Positions 37,201 to 49,444 of a stretch of DNA of 64,000 nt are shown one piece after another. This DNA comes from Irpex lacteus. Its lineage: Eukaryota; Basidiomycota; Agaricomycetes; Polyporales; Irpicaceae. The first letter of the stretch is position 1. The number at the start of each line of letters is the position of its first letter. The stretch is from NCBI GenBank assembly GCA_001986395.2, contig MQVO02000023.1, positions 433,776 through 497,775 of the forward strand, given 5' to 3'. Under the pieces are notes generated by a model. That model was not told where the DNA came from, made no database searches, and saw nothing but the letters and a program-made list of their open reading frames with translations. Made by a program: the position numbers and the translations under genes.

Positions 37201-37664
37201 GTAACAACTGGGCGGTCGGTATTATGTCTGAAAGGATATGGACCCCTGCTGCTATCACCCGGTGGGCTCGTACTCTGGATGTTCTCTCATTCACGTACTT
37301 TGGTACCTTCAACTCGATGGGCGAACAATATTCGAACTTGCTAGAAGCCTCAAGACAGCTTGCGCTTTACATCTGGGAGAAAATAACGCTCGTCGAAAGC
37401 CATTCGCATACAGAGGAGCCACCGCAAAAGTTGCCGATTACACAGTATTTCTACCTAATGCTTTGGGTTGCCGTTGGAGGAATTACTTCGCAGATACCTA
37501 TCGAGAATCCCCAGTTATTGCGCATCGCAGCCATGTCTCGAGAGGACCGGAAGTTGTTATATGACCGCGGAGAGATGTTGGTCTACGAGCTTTACGGAAG
37601 ACAATCAAATAGCGATACTAATCCTCCTATGTATGATACGATAGAACGTACGAGTGCTACCTAG
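34202..37664 (+). pseudogene. DUF6535 membrane protein, copy B, with in-frame stop in the N-terminal region
   Basis: Exons 34202..35092, 35171..37022 and 37078..37664. The DUF6535 core is intact and continuous: GWAAVEKALTDFDRQEIGAY, TGLYSAVLTAFVIVSYPQLQ, NILWFISLVISLATASFAIL, AYMAFASASPQGQLRIRHF, LLPLFLQVSLALFFVGL, VAAWAFLFIVVTVSPAF, then a helical C-terminal half. Codon 259 is TAA at 34976..34978 where copy A has CAA (Gln), just before the core. No ATG lies between this stop and the core. An alternative is an intron from 34871 (GTGTAT donor after FAA) to the acceptor at 34989, which would remove the stop in frame and join FAA to VGQPTGWAA. Against this, copy A codes through the homologous stretch. 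The gene ends at ERTSAT and lacks the 3' exons of copy A. Its N-terminal extension is about 120 residues longer than that of copy A. RNA evidence would decide between stop and intron. Confidence 0.7.
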
Positions 37665-37812
37665 GACTTCGCTATGAAGCTGTATGTACTATTGTCCTAT
37701 ATACTACCTTCGAAGCGTACTAGGCGGACAGTCATAAGGATGTTATCTTGAAGTAACTGCACAGCTGATAACACTGATAAGATAACAACCGCGATCCAGA
37801 TCTTCCGAAGCA

Positions 37813-37842
37813 ACGCGTTATGTCACGATGTGACAACGCGCA
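37813..37842. promoter_or_regulatory. Duplicated hairpin block copy 2, with MCB-like ACGCGT, upstream of TPP1
   Basis: This block starts with ACGCGT, the core of the MluI cell-cycle box bound by fungal MBF at G1/S. It continues into the inverted repeat TGTCAC-GAT-GTGACA. It ends 81 bp before the TPP1-like start codon, where a promoter element would be expected. The same block at 33550 is not next to a start codon. Cell-cycle control of a telomere gene is plausible, but this is inference. Confidence 0.4.
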
Positions 37843-37923
37843 ACTACACCGTGACGTCGACACTTCTGTCTGCCGCCACAGTAACATCTTGAGATCAATA
37901 TTGGTAACGGATGACAAGAGCCA

Positions 37924-40900
37924 ATGTCACGGTCTCTCTCGCCTCCATGGATCCTCAATTACCTCACAGAAGTAGCAGTTACCCAAGGAGGTAATCTACT
38001 CAACGCCCCTTGTTTACAGCAAACAAGAAAGTGCAACTAATCAAGGTGAGCTCTAACAACACAATTAGTGGCTGTACTGCCGACTCTGATATACACAGTT
38101 AGTTTCTGACACACCAGCTTCCCAACGATGACTCGTGGATATGGGTGCAGATATCTGACATGGCGTACACCATTCCTGTGAGGTTCAGCAAGGCCGCGAT
38201 GGAAGCATACTCGCGGTATGTTATCCAACCCTCAATCGACAGCGTGAACATTATACTGACAGTACTTTTGATATAAAAAGAGACCCACAATTTGGCGAAA
38301 CTCCTGTTCATCAATTGAAGACGGCGTTCATCACCATCAAGAATTTTCGGCCCATGTTGTCGCGTTTCCCTGTTGGACCCGCAAACCAGGGCATGACGAG
38401 CAAGGCGCACATAGTGTTAGATGTCAACGGGTTTGAAGTGAAGGGAGCCTTGGGTCAAGAAATCTGGGGAAAACCTATGAGCGTGGAAGCACACAAAGAT
38501 ATCAAGTTGTGGGCGGATGGGTTGAGGGAAGGAGGTGGCAATGGGTGCGTGGCTTCGTGAACCGCGTTAGAACACGGTGAAGGCTGACTTACTGCTCCAG
38601 TAATGTGCTCAAGTTGCGGAAGGAGGAAGCAGAGAAAGCTGCTGCCCTCGCTACAGATGCACAAATCGCCGCACTTGCTGACGCACGGCCAACGAGTGTG
38701 CAGTCATCAATTCGTAACACATTCCTTCCTGTACGCCCTCAAACAAGTGTCAAAGCACTTCCTAAACAGCCAAAAGACATAGCATCCAATCCACATGATG
38801 GAGTGAATGGCCATCGCAGAGACACCTCGTCTGACCGGAAGTCCAAGGTCTGCCCAGTCTATGATGTCCGCTATGGCTGTCTCTCAACTCACAACGCGGT
38901 AACGCGTCTATACTCAGTTTTTCATAGCTGTACCTTCCAAAGCGGACATACTATCCTTCCTCGCAGAAGCAGGTACGTATACCACGAATATCGAATTCTA
39001 CGCATATCGAACTCCCATCGTTGTTAGACTTCTTGGATCCTACCGAACAAACAGGTCCAGAAACTGAGAAACCCAAGCCCTCCACGAAACTACCTCCCCG
39101 ACGAAAACCACCTTCTACTCCACCTAAACGTAAATCACCACATCTCCCTCTTTTATAAGCTTGCTCAATAGCTAATGTACAACCTCGCGCAGGACGCAGC
39201 GCCCTCGACTTCTCCTCTCCCTCTTTCTCTACAGCACTCCAAGCATCTCAGTCCAAATCTCCCAATCCGACTCCAGAGTCTCCTATACCCGAAGAACGAC
39301 AGACGACGCCGTCGGATTGGTCGCCTTCTCAAAAGGACACGCAAGAGGACTTGGAAGTCGAACCAGATTCTGATGAGGGGGAGGAAGAGGCGGGATCTGT
39401 TGCTGGCGATGGTGATGATGGTGATGGGAATATGGAGGTGGATGCTGACGAAGAGGCTGGTGGCGAGGATGATGAGGACGAGAATGGGAGCGAAGGAGAC
39501 GAACTCGAAGAACAAGTAGAAGACGGACAACCGGAAAGCCCTACCCGCGAGAGCCCGATGCACGTCGACGACGGCCCCGCCTCCCCAGAAAAATCGAGCT
39601 CACACCCTCATCTCTACTCCTCAGCTACGCTCCCCCCAGCTGCGCAACGTCCCAGACCGTCCTCTCCCTTCTTACCTCCTTCTCACAGCCGCAACGATCA
39701 TCTCTCGCAATCCTCGCCGGCGAATAACAACAGTAATGGTGTAGTACTCGTTGTCTCTTCGTCTGCCCTGCCTGCACGTTCGCCTTCTCCCCATGTGCCT
39801 GAGAACTCGGCTAAGCGGATCCTCAAGCGGCGTGCTGTCGACGATGACTCCATGGTGGAGGATAGAGGCAAGGGCAGGGTGCTCGTCCCGAACTCGGATA
39901 CCTCGGGGACCACCGGGACCACGCACTCTCAATCTCAATCTCAGTCGCAGAAGCGGGCTTTAGAACTAAGCCAAAGTCAAAGTCAAAGCGAGAGTCAGAG
40001 CGTGTGGTTGTTGCAGAGTCAGGTGGAGAGGCGGGGAGGGGTGTTTGAATCGCCTGTGAAGAGCCAGGAATCGAGAGGGGAGGATGAGCGGGAAGGTGAG
40101 GACGAGGAAAGGGGAGACGAGGTGGAGGGAAGGAAAGAGTCTCAGGAACATCCGTTGGCGCAGTCGCTGGAGTATACTTCTCAGTCTCAGTCGCAGGATA
40201 AACCTCAAGCAGCGCCTCAACGTACAGAAGACGAAGGTGAGATAGCTGAGGAGGATGAGGGCGATTTTGTAGACGAGTCGCAAAGAGACTCGGAGCAGGA
40301 CATCGAGCAGAACCACCAGGAACTCAAAGAAAGACAAGACGTGATCCCCGACTCTGACGTCACAGCAGAAGAGTCCCAACCACACGCGGATGATCTACCC
40401 AGCGCACGAGCTTATGTGCCGATGGAAGAGGAAGAGCCAACGCAAACCGAAACGGAGGAGGACTTGACGGAGGCAGAGGACGAGGTGATGGCGAGTCTTG
40501 AGCGGTTTGAGTCTGAGGGGGTAGGTGAAGCGGAAGAGGTTATAGGTAATGAGGAAGATGGAGATGAAGACGGGAGTGAAGTTGAAGGCGGAGAAGAAGG
40601 TGGATTTGAAGAGGTGGATGAAGTGGATGGATCGGTTGAGGAGGAGGTTGAGCTGCAACGGGTGAGCTACGATGAGGTTCAGACTGCTAGGATGGTTCGA
40701 GCGGACTTGGAGAAAGACGAGGATGAACAAATCGCGGATGCGAGCCCAACCTCGCATACATCCTCGCAGCCAAGAACGAAGGGGAAAACTCTATCCGTGA
40801 CAAAGCGTCACGAGACAGAACAACGCGAAGAGCGTGGCCGATGTCGTTCAAGACATTCGTCTGCTACGCGAAGCCCACCGCTCTCACGGACTCCGTCTCT

Positions 40901-42053
40901 GCCGTCTGAACCAGACGTGTTCATGGACGAAGAGTCGTTCTCCGCGCACGCAGAATCTGCCTCTGCGTCCGTGTCTGCTCTTAATGGGCGTACAGCCGTC
41001 TCAGGTTCCCACAACGTGCAGTATCCACTGAACAACCAAGCCAACTCAGTCTCAGCGTCGGTTTCTACGCCACAAACGAAGTACCGCCGTCAATCATCCC
41101 GTGTGTACCTCAACGCTGAGGCTGGTCCCTCGACTGTCTCCAATGCGTCGACATCAGGCTCCAAGAGCCCGGCGAAGAAAACGAGGGCGCGGTTCCTCTT
41201 TCATGATCCTGAGGCGTGGGCTGCTCCAAGCTTTCAACGGAACGGTAACAAGACGGCACTGTCGAAAGCCAGTGGAAAGAAATCGGAGACGGGTACATCT
41301 GCGAACGTCGTGTCTAATAGGACCTCTCTGAGTAGTGCGAGTGCGTCCAGGGGAAAGGGAAAGCAGGTTGAGTCTACGATATCAGGCGCTCAAGTGCAAG
41401 GCAAGGATGTGGAGAGGCCTGATATACTTCAGGCATTGGATGGGAAAAGGCATTCCTCAGAACATCGTGCGGTAGAGAAACGGAAGAGGGTGGCACCCGC
41501 AGACGAGTCTATGACATCTACACCTAATCTCCGCCCGCACAAGAGGAGAAAACAGTCAGAGTCGCCGTCTCCCCCAGCAAGTCCGCCACGGAAACGGAGA
41601 GCTGCCTCTGATAGACATTCGATATTACGAGATGTTCCACCAGCTCCTGAGCTCGTCAAAACGGATTCGTTAACCTCGACTGTCGACAGGGTCAGGAGCA
41701 TCGACTTGATGAGGGAGGAGTCGCTTTCTGCTAAGGCTCGTAGCTCTGTCTCTCATGCAAGTGTCAAGAAAATCGAGTCGAAGGCAGAACGGGTGAAGAT
41801 GCGTCAGTCTTCAAGTAGTCACGGTGAAGAAGAATTCAGTCCGGCTCCGAGTGCGAGGGCATCTGGCTCGAGGCCTGCACAGCCTATGGTACGGAAGAAG
41901 AGGAAGCTGGGAGGGTTCAAGCTCGATTTGGACTTGGACGTCAGAGACCATCCGGGTCTTGTTACTTGGGACGTGCTTGGGGATATGTTATTGCGTATTC
42001 AGAAAGCACGAGAGCGGGAGCAACAAAGGGAACGAGAGCGGGATAGGGAATGA
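37924..42053 (+). CDS. Shelterin TPP1/Tpz1-like telomere protein
   Basis: Exons 37924..37990, 38020..38045, 38118..38215, 38263..38544, 38601..38878, 38928..38972, 39055..39129 and 39193..42053 give 1243 residues. The N-terminal 150 residues resemble the TPP1 OB fold (PPWILNYLTEVAVTQG, KKVQLIKLPNDDSWIWVQIS, DMAYTIPVRFSKAAMEAYSR, ITIKNFRPML), which in telomere complexes bridges POT1 to TIN2 and recruits telomerase. The remainder is disordered: acidic tracts, a dense cluster of SQ sites (ATM/ATR targets) around residues 410-500, basic clusters as nuclear signals, and a conserved-looking end GGFKLDLDLDVRDHPGLVTW. Exon 1/2 can be read either as a 29-nt intron (37991..38019) or as one exon missing an A in the AAA at 38021..38023, giving NAPCLQQNKKVQLIK. 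Exon 5's donor (GTCTCT) is weak. Confidence 0.65.
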
Positions 42054-45000
42054 TGGGGTGTTATGGTTCATTATTTTGTTCTCACCTCACAGAGTTTTTC
42101 TTGCCATTGCTCTTGCTATTCACTGTCACGATCATCATGTACGATGTATATGGGAATGATATTCTCCTTCTATCATGCGCAGTATAGATATGAGTTATCG
42201 CCGATTGTACCGCCATACCGCAGAAAACCAAAAGCACACCTAGGCACTACTCGAGGAGAACTTCACGATAGGGACAGCCCACTACCCTAATAGGGGGCAT
42301 CTGTTGCTGCGTGAGCGAGTATGCGGAGAATCTGTGACTTCGTATAGGGACTCAAATACGCCTTTCCTCTGGGAAGCATACCGAACAATAGGAGTGCACC
42401 GCCTGCCCCGAATACCTCGCCACCGCCTGAAACTCTAAAGCAAATTTCGATTGGCCGGCTTGGAAAGCCGCACGCGCACGGAACTTACTCTGCTTGGTCA
42501 TTGTGCATTGATCGTCAATGACTGGCGAGGGTAAGGCACGGCTGTAGCGGATGGAGTGATTCGTGCAGGTGGGTTTCGACACAGCCTGTGAGAGACTCAC
42601 CAGCTGCGGAGCGATGCCATGCAGTTATCCATAAGAGATTGGCGACCTTGCATGAATACATACAGGATACAGGACAAATCCCTTGACGCGAACTGAGTCT
42701 TGTGCAGACCAATTTGGTGGATCCAAGCGAGCCAAGGGAGTATCCTAGCTGCCAACCTTCGTCCCGGCGTCTGATTTGAACGCGTTACTTAATCTTGGTG
42801 CTGTAAAGTTGGAAGACAAATTCACTGAGGTTGATGTTAGATGAAGGGACCGTGCTCGAGATGACAACCAGTATCGCACCCATCCATTTCGAGCGAGTCA
42901 AGGCGAAGTAATTGATATATAACCGCATGCGATGTTTATGGAGTATGCAGAGCGGTCAAGTTGTTCGATAGTCTCGCAGAATACGAGCGACCAATCATGA
43001 CTTGATGTCGGATCTGTTAATCAACGGATGTGAGTCTGTAAAAACCGACATTCGGGATATAACTTGAACCAGTCAGTCCTGAGGAACACACATTGTATCA
43101 CATCTGTCACAGCTTGAACTCAGTACTCACAAATGACTGGCAAGCGTCCCCTAACGCGTTGTCCACAGTTTCAAGATTTCTTCCAGAAAACCGACGGTGG
43201 ATGCGCAGTCTTTCTGACTCTCCGTCTACCCAGGGCCTTGCGTATTTACGATGAGTGAACGGGGTGTCGAGGCCGAGAAGCAGTATGCGCAGTGTATCCG
43301 CGCCGTTGTGACAGCGTAGAAGTTACCGGAGGTCCGTGCGATGTCCTCGTGCCGAGGTGCGGAGAGGGCGTACGTAGGTACAACCAAGCGGTCGGCATGT
43401 CAGCGATACTGGCTGAGTCAGGTAGGGGGAATTGGTGCTGACAAAGCGGGTAGTTGTCTACCTGCGTACAGAAATAAATAGAGAGAGGAGACGCAGTGGA
43501 TGTACGACTCAGTCATCAGCTTCTCATCGGGCCTTGTGGCTTGAGGGGTTGCTGAGACGCACCACGCTGTGCATCTACAGAAGAAACAGGCACTGCCGTG
43601 GTGGTTGACTTGCGGAGTCATCATACATGACATCGAGAATTAGACAGCGATCTGTCCAAGCTATGAATAAATATAAATCACTCGCGGAGAGCATGCTCCG
43701 TATATCATCACATACCTTCTTACTTACAGCACCAGCTTTATTGAAGACGATCCTCGGGGCGTCGGGGCGTCAGGATTCAAACTGCGAACCTCTCTGCAAA
43801 CAGCCACCACAAATTACAATCCAACGACTCTCCGGAGTCACAGAGCACTCCGTGATAGGCACAACATTAGCATATGTAACTTCGCCATCGGAGTAAACAC
43901 AGAACCAAAGGAGGACGTTTTCGGCCGCGGATAGCACATCGGGCCACACGTCACTGTCACACAAAACATGACTGCGTCAGCCTAACTCGCGATGGTAACA
44001 AAATGCATATGTATCACGATATCACTCACATTATTCATTCGACAAATCAGCCTGTTGGTATTGTCGCGTCTGCCGAGGGCACGAATCGTGTGGCCCGGGT
44101 TACGGTGTCGTGGTTATGGCCGAATTTCCTCGGAATCAGCTGCTACAATTCGGGTTGTAGGCCACGTATATCTCTGTGTGAACGTTGACACTGAAGAGAA
44201 CAAGATGCGATTGTGTGGCCACCAGTAACGACACGCCACATGAGAACGATCTCAGAGATGGCAAGTTTATCCGGTCAAGCAGTGGGCGTTTAGTATACAA
44301 CTTGAGTCAAAGCATCGTATTCGGTCCCGTCATGGCACATTCATTTTTTCGTGACAAAAAGGGCCCGTTGTGGTGGGGTCTAGCGATGTCTAGCCGTGAT
44401 GTGGTGCGACGTTTTATAGCTTGAAAGACGAAAAGTGCCGTTGGCTTGGACGCTTTGTCCCTTCACGAGCCACCTGTCCGTCTGTAACTGGAAAAGTGTG
44501 TCAGTTGAAGCACTACGTACGAAACAGCTGCCAGGTACTGTACCTTGAAATATATTCTTGACGTAGCATCGACTCGCAAAGGCCAGTCGCAAGCGGACTA
44601 GACAATGGTCCGGGCGTTTCCAGATATCCATGTCGGTGCGTCTGGATTTCCAGACTTTTTCGAGATTCGCCGGGTCTCTGGAGAGTCAGAGTCAGGATAC
44701 CGGTGACAGAATAAATGAATCTCGATGTTCCATGAATTAGCTCAATGCCGCTATGCCCACTGACCATGACTTCTGCATCGTTCTTGCACGCCAAGTCAGT
44801 GTAAAGAGCGATGGCCCATTATGGACTTACAACCTTGGTCATATCATCGGGTCCGGTCGTGTGACGACCATTTTGACCGCAAGATCACTCAGCTGAACAG
44901 CCAAGCCGAGTTATGTGGTGGCTACCTCGGTTCTCGCGACCAAAAGTTGCCACAGCGATACTTGTGGGTGACTCTGCTGCATTCTTGAACGGTCCCAGTA

Positions 45001-46786
45001 TGGGCTAGCGAGCAGGAGAACAATCATTGCGCCTGCTCCTTTCACCGAGTAACAGTAAAGTGGGCCACTGGCGAGATGAAAATGATGGAGACAGCGCGTT
45101 TGCCCAAACTGCGGCCAGGTCATGATGCATTGTGGGCGCCAGTGTATTTACAACGCTTGTCTGGATATCTGGAAACCGTGTGAATAGATTAGTCACAACC
45201 GTCTACCCACTGACCATACGAGCACAGTCAGGATAGCCGAGTACACATCGCTTCTTACTGGCCACCACCTCATTGCCCCAAGCCATACTATGGGCAGTGC
45301 AAACTCTTTCGCAAGGAGCGGTGTAAGTAGAATACTGCGCGAGGAGTTGTACTCATCGTGAAGGTGAGAAGCCTAGGCCTTGAAAAGGCTAGTGTACTGT
45401 CGAATCAGCGCGGGCTGCTTGAACATGGGTCATGTTGGGTCATGTTGCAGAGTCAATACCTTGAACGGAGGATGGCCGGAAACGGGTCACGGAATCAAAT
45501 TTCCACGGGTCCGCGAGAGGATAATCGATATGGAGAGGTCACGCCGGAAACTGTCACCGCATTGCACTGGAGTGCGAGCAGTAACGGCGTAGCTTCGAAG
45601 TCAATCATTTCCGTTGGACGCAGCTTTGGCACGTTGGTCGATAAACACCATTGGGTTCGTTGAATTACGCCAGAAAGCTGCGTGTGAAGGCAATGACATT
45701 GGGCATGCGCGATTAGCGCCACCAGTCACCTGTAAGTCACGTAGATCAATAACGCAATGCAACAAAGGAGGTGAATTTTTTTTCGGGAGACGAGTCACAG
45801 CAGACCAGTTTGGATGATGCGCGCAAGACAAGAGCAGCGCGCGATAAACACGTTTCGATACGAACAAGGACCTGTTATGTGCTATCAGGCCTATCAGCCG
45901 TTATCTGAGTGAGTAAATACAAGATCGTCGTCGTCGCCGACAACAGAGATGTGGTGACGCTAGGGGCAGATGTGCGAGAGAACTGCAGCAAGGCAGTGTT
46001 CGTGGTGAGAGTCAGGAGATCCTTGGCAGATGAGGACAAGTCAGCGGGAGTCCACGCCCGACGGACTGGCCGGCGAAGAGGAACATGGATGGGGAACATG
46101 GTTCAGGCCTGTGCTGCGGTGCGAGTCAGGCAGAGCACTCAAATCCGGCCACAAGATGACCCAAGTCACACGCGGGCGGACCACCGCGTCACACGGCGTT
46201 ACAAAGCGCCGGCATCACAGCCACACGTAGGCCACAACGGCCTCGGACTGGGCCGAGGAGTCACGTTGTGTGACATCTGGCGCCGAAGCCGGCTGTTTTT
46301 GTGGTAGTGACTCCCGCCTGGTGTGAGAAGAGGTGACTCGTACTGCCGCGCCTTATAACCCCCCTGCTCGTCTTCCTCGCTGCCTTGAAGACCGTCGCCG
46401 CCCCCGTGCACAACGTCAAAGCCGTCTTTCTAGCCTCCGAAACAACCCGAACACCCTTACAGGTGCCTCCGCCCTCGCAGAGGAACTTGTAACCCGCCGG
46501 ATCGTCCAAAGTCTGTGACTTAGGACATCCGCCCTCCACCAAACTAGCGCAATGTCCGCCGCATTCGTACCAAGATTTCCGCTACCACTGTTCGCCACTC
46601 GCAAAAGCTCTGAAGATATCGTCCTTGTCTCTGTTTCCCTGGATTCTACCGTACACAACACTTTTAATACTTTCGACGTCGATGCTGAAATCCTGATCTG
46701 AACACATTTTCCCGTCCCGTATCTCTCTCGAATCTCCACTCAGTCGTCTCGTTATCTCCTGGCCGACACCGTACCACCAAAGAAGA
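42054..46786. other. 4.7-kb gene-poor region
   Basis: I found no coherent gene. Open frames on both strands are short, share no splice logic and show no known motifs. The longest are 45909..46307 (plus, 132 residues) and a set on the minus strand between 44380 and 45200. A small direct repeat GGGTCATGTT occurs twice at about 45427-45446. Degraded mobile-element or pseudogene sequence is possible, but I cannot show it by eye. The right end is the cyclin promoter. Confidence 0.4.
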
Positions 46787-48808
46787 ATGCACGCTATTTC
46801 TCACTCTTTCGCCCATCGAGGTCCTGGCGCCTCGCGCGCTAGGACCCGCTGGCAACCCTACACTTCCAATAACCTCAACTCAGCAACACCCCCCGCTCTA
46901 TCTCGCTCTCCTCAAACTTATCTCAATACCCCAAATTCAACTGTACTACCATCCACATCGACTTACATTAGTCCTGCTGTCATCCATTCCGCCCCCAGTC
47001 TCCCATCAATCACCCCCGCTAAACCGACTCCGGCTGCCGGTGGCCCCCTTCGCGAACACAAATATAAATATGTATCTGGTCTTGTTGGTGCGTATCTGAA
47101 CTTACTTGCTTTCCCTTTTAGGCCCTCGCCATTTTGGGGGAATATATGCTAATCTCGAACACGCCTTCGCTTAGATCAAGCCGTCAAATCTCTTTGTGAT
47201 ATTTGGCAGCCTGAAGACATACCTGCCGTGTTTTGCACGAAGGCCACCTCAAGCACTGACTCGTCGACTAGCGGCCACGCCCTATTTGATGTTCCGCTTG
47301 TCCAGCCGCCTGTTCGCAATGTCCAACTACCCTCCCCGATCTCTCCAACCACCCAACCTTCGCCCATCTCAACCTCGCCGATATCCCCGACTGCTCAGAT
47401 CGCGGCAGCGTCCTGCCGCACAAGTCAAGTAGTTCCCATCCGAGGGTTCGTGCACGAAGTGCTTCGGCGCTCGCGCACGTCTACGAGCGTCCTGCAGACT
47501 GCGTTATGCTATCTGGAGGCTGTTCGGATTAAAGTTCCTGAACTCATCGCCCGTGAGAAAAACAAGGTGGACTATCCGGAGGATGTTCAAGACGTAGCGG
47601 AAGAAGAACGCATCATTATGGGCGATATCGACGAGGAGAATGCTCGGTTGGCTGGCCTCTGCGAAGAAATGGACCAATCACTGCCGTCGGATTACGCACC
47701 GACTATCCGGGTGGAACTGCAGGAACCTCTTACAGCGCCCCCTACAGAGCTACTCACCTCTATGGACGTCAACGAGCCCCTTGCTCCTCCTCCCGCAACC
47801 TCTACTGCATCTTCCAAGCAGGCATCTCCCTCACTGCCTCCCCTCCCTGCTCTTCCCTCGCCGCTTCTCTGCCCTCGCCGCACGTTCCTCGCATGCCTCA
47901 TTCTCGCCTCGAAGTTCTTGCAAGATCGCTCATACTCCAACAAAGCATGGGCGAAACTTGCTGGCCTTCCCCCTCGTGAGATTGGTCGCTGCGAACGTGC
48001 CGTCGGAGAAGCTCTCGAATGGAGGCTCTGGGTAGGTAAGGTACCTGCGACATCGTCGACTCCCGTTGGAACCCATCGCGCAGTGGCAAGGTGCCGAAGC
48101 GAAGCTACTCTGCAGCTACCTACTTGTAACTGGGCACCTGCACCCGCGCCTGCTGCGCCTTTCGCCGCTCGCCCTCCCGCAGTCCGCTCCACGTCGCAAT
48201 CGACGGTATCTGGTCTTCGCCGCAGCGTCACTGTTCCAGAGATTGGATCCGCAGCACGTGGCCCCTACTCGGAGACATGGTTGGCACCATCTGGCGTCGT
48301 CGCGACTGGTTTGTTCTCTGCGGAGCCTGACATGGATGTTAGTCCAAGTACTCAGTTCACCGCGCAAGCCAGCGGAAATATGGATTGTAGCTTCTCACAG
48401 TCGAATGCGTTCTTCGCCGCCTATTTCCCTTCGCCTCCCGTCTCGACACCCTCCCTCGCTTACTCGCCTATGTCCACCGCCTCCACTGCGTCGTCCGACG
48501 ATGGTGAGAGGACTGTCCAATTCCCCAACTTCGTCGACGTTCCGCCGCAAGCTGGTCATCCGGGCAAGTTCTCTGGCAACATCACGGGCCCCACTTCAGG
48601 ATACTCCCACCCTCTCGAGCGGTCGTACACCCATGGTCAACTGTCCGCCTTCAACCCATTGGTTGCCAAAGGACCGGCACATCTGCCCCCGCTGTACGAA
48701 TCTGTCTCGCACTCCGTCATGTTGGAATCGACGATGAATGGCGCGCACGTCGCAGATGTTAGCTTATCTGCGTATAATACCTTCGGTAATTGGTCGGTGT
48801 TGAGTTAG
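46787..48808 (+). CDS. Pho85-type (PCL/Clg1-like) cyclin
   Basis: Exons 46787..47087 and 47175..48808 give 644 residues. A disordered N-terminus leads to a cyclin box split by low-complexity insertions: KYVSGLVDQAVKSLCDIW, then IRGFVHEVLRRSRTSTSVLQ, ALCYLEAVRIKVPEL, then after an acidic and Pro-rich insert CPRRTFLACLILASKFLQDR, SYSNKAWAKLAGLPPREIGR and EALEWRLWVGK. This order is typical of fungal cyclins that pair with the Pho85/CDK5-type kinase and link nutrient state to the cell cycle and transcription. The rest is Ser/Pro-rich with no domain. The reading frame runs through the possible donor GTAGGT after WRLW, and the downstream RAVARCRSEATL fits the family, so no intron was placed there. 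Confidence 0.85.
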
Positions 48809-49444
48809 CTGATTGTTTTGAGATTCTATTCTGTTTTGATGATTCGGATACATGGACTGTGTTCAGTATCAGTATTTCAGCATCGGTGTCACTTCTTTTT
48901 TCCTTTCTTTTCTCTCTGCTTCCTTTCATCCCGAATGTCTATTTTATTCATCTCGGCTCGTACATTTTCATCCTGCCTACTTTGTACCTATTCATCTCTG
49001 TTTCTCTCCTTTTTGTCTCCACATTCATCTCATTGCCTGTCCACCATTCATGTGTCTCCCGGTTGTGCGTCTCTTGAAGATGCATGTGTACTTGTGCCCC
49101 GAATTTGTACAACAGTAGATGCGTACGTCTATGCGAGCTCGTATGTCTCATGTGCGATCGCGACGACCATTGCGTATGCTCTACCGACAGTCGAGTGCCT
49201 TCATCGTAAGGCACGGCTGTGGTACTTCTGTTGATGCCACTGGCACCGTGGCATATGTCGAACGAGCTCGACATTCATGCATCATGCCAGGTACGGGGTG
49301 CGTGTAGAACGTAACCAATACCATTGAAACCCGAGTCATACCAAGTGTTATACATTCATTGACATTCCTTCCTTCCTTAGCTTCTCACCCTGGTATATAC
49401 TCCATCTAGATAATTCTCACCAGCTACTGGCACAGGACATCCAT
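48809..49444. other. Intergenic between convergent genes
   Basis: About 640 bp of untranslated sequence follow the cyclin stop codon. A strong T-rich tract around 48890-49040 gives long but meaningless open frames. No gene is supported. Confidence 0.45.

Noticed and set aside
43740..43800. Possible tRNA on the minus strand (GTTTGAATCC-like T-arm)
   Set aside because: The five-base stems beside the putative T-loop do not pair and no cloverleaf could be drawn.
45909..46307. Plus-strand open frame of 132 codons
   Set aside because: No motif, atypical Arg-rich composition, no splice context and overlapping antisense frames of similar length.
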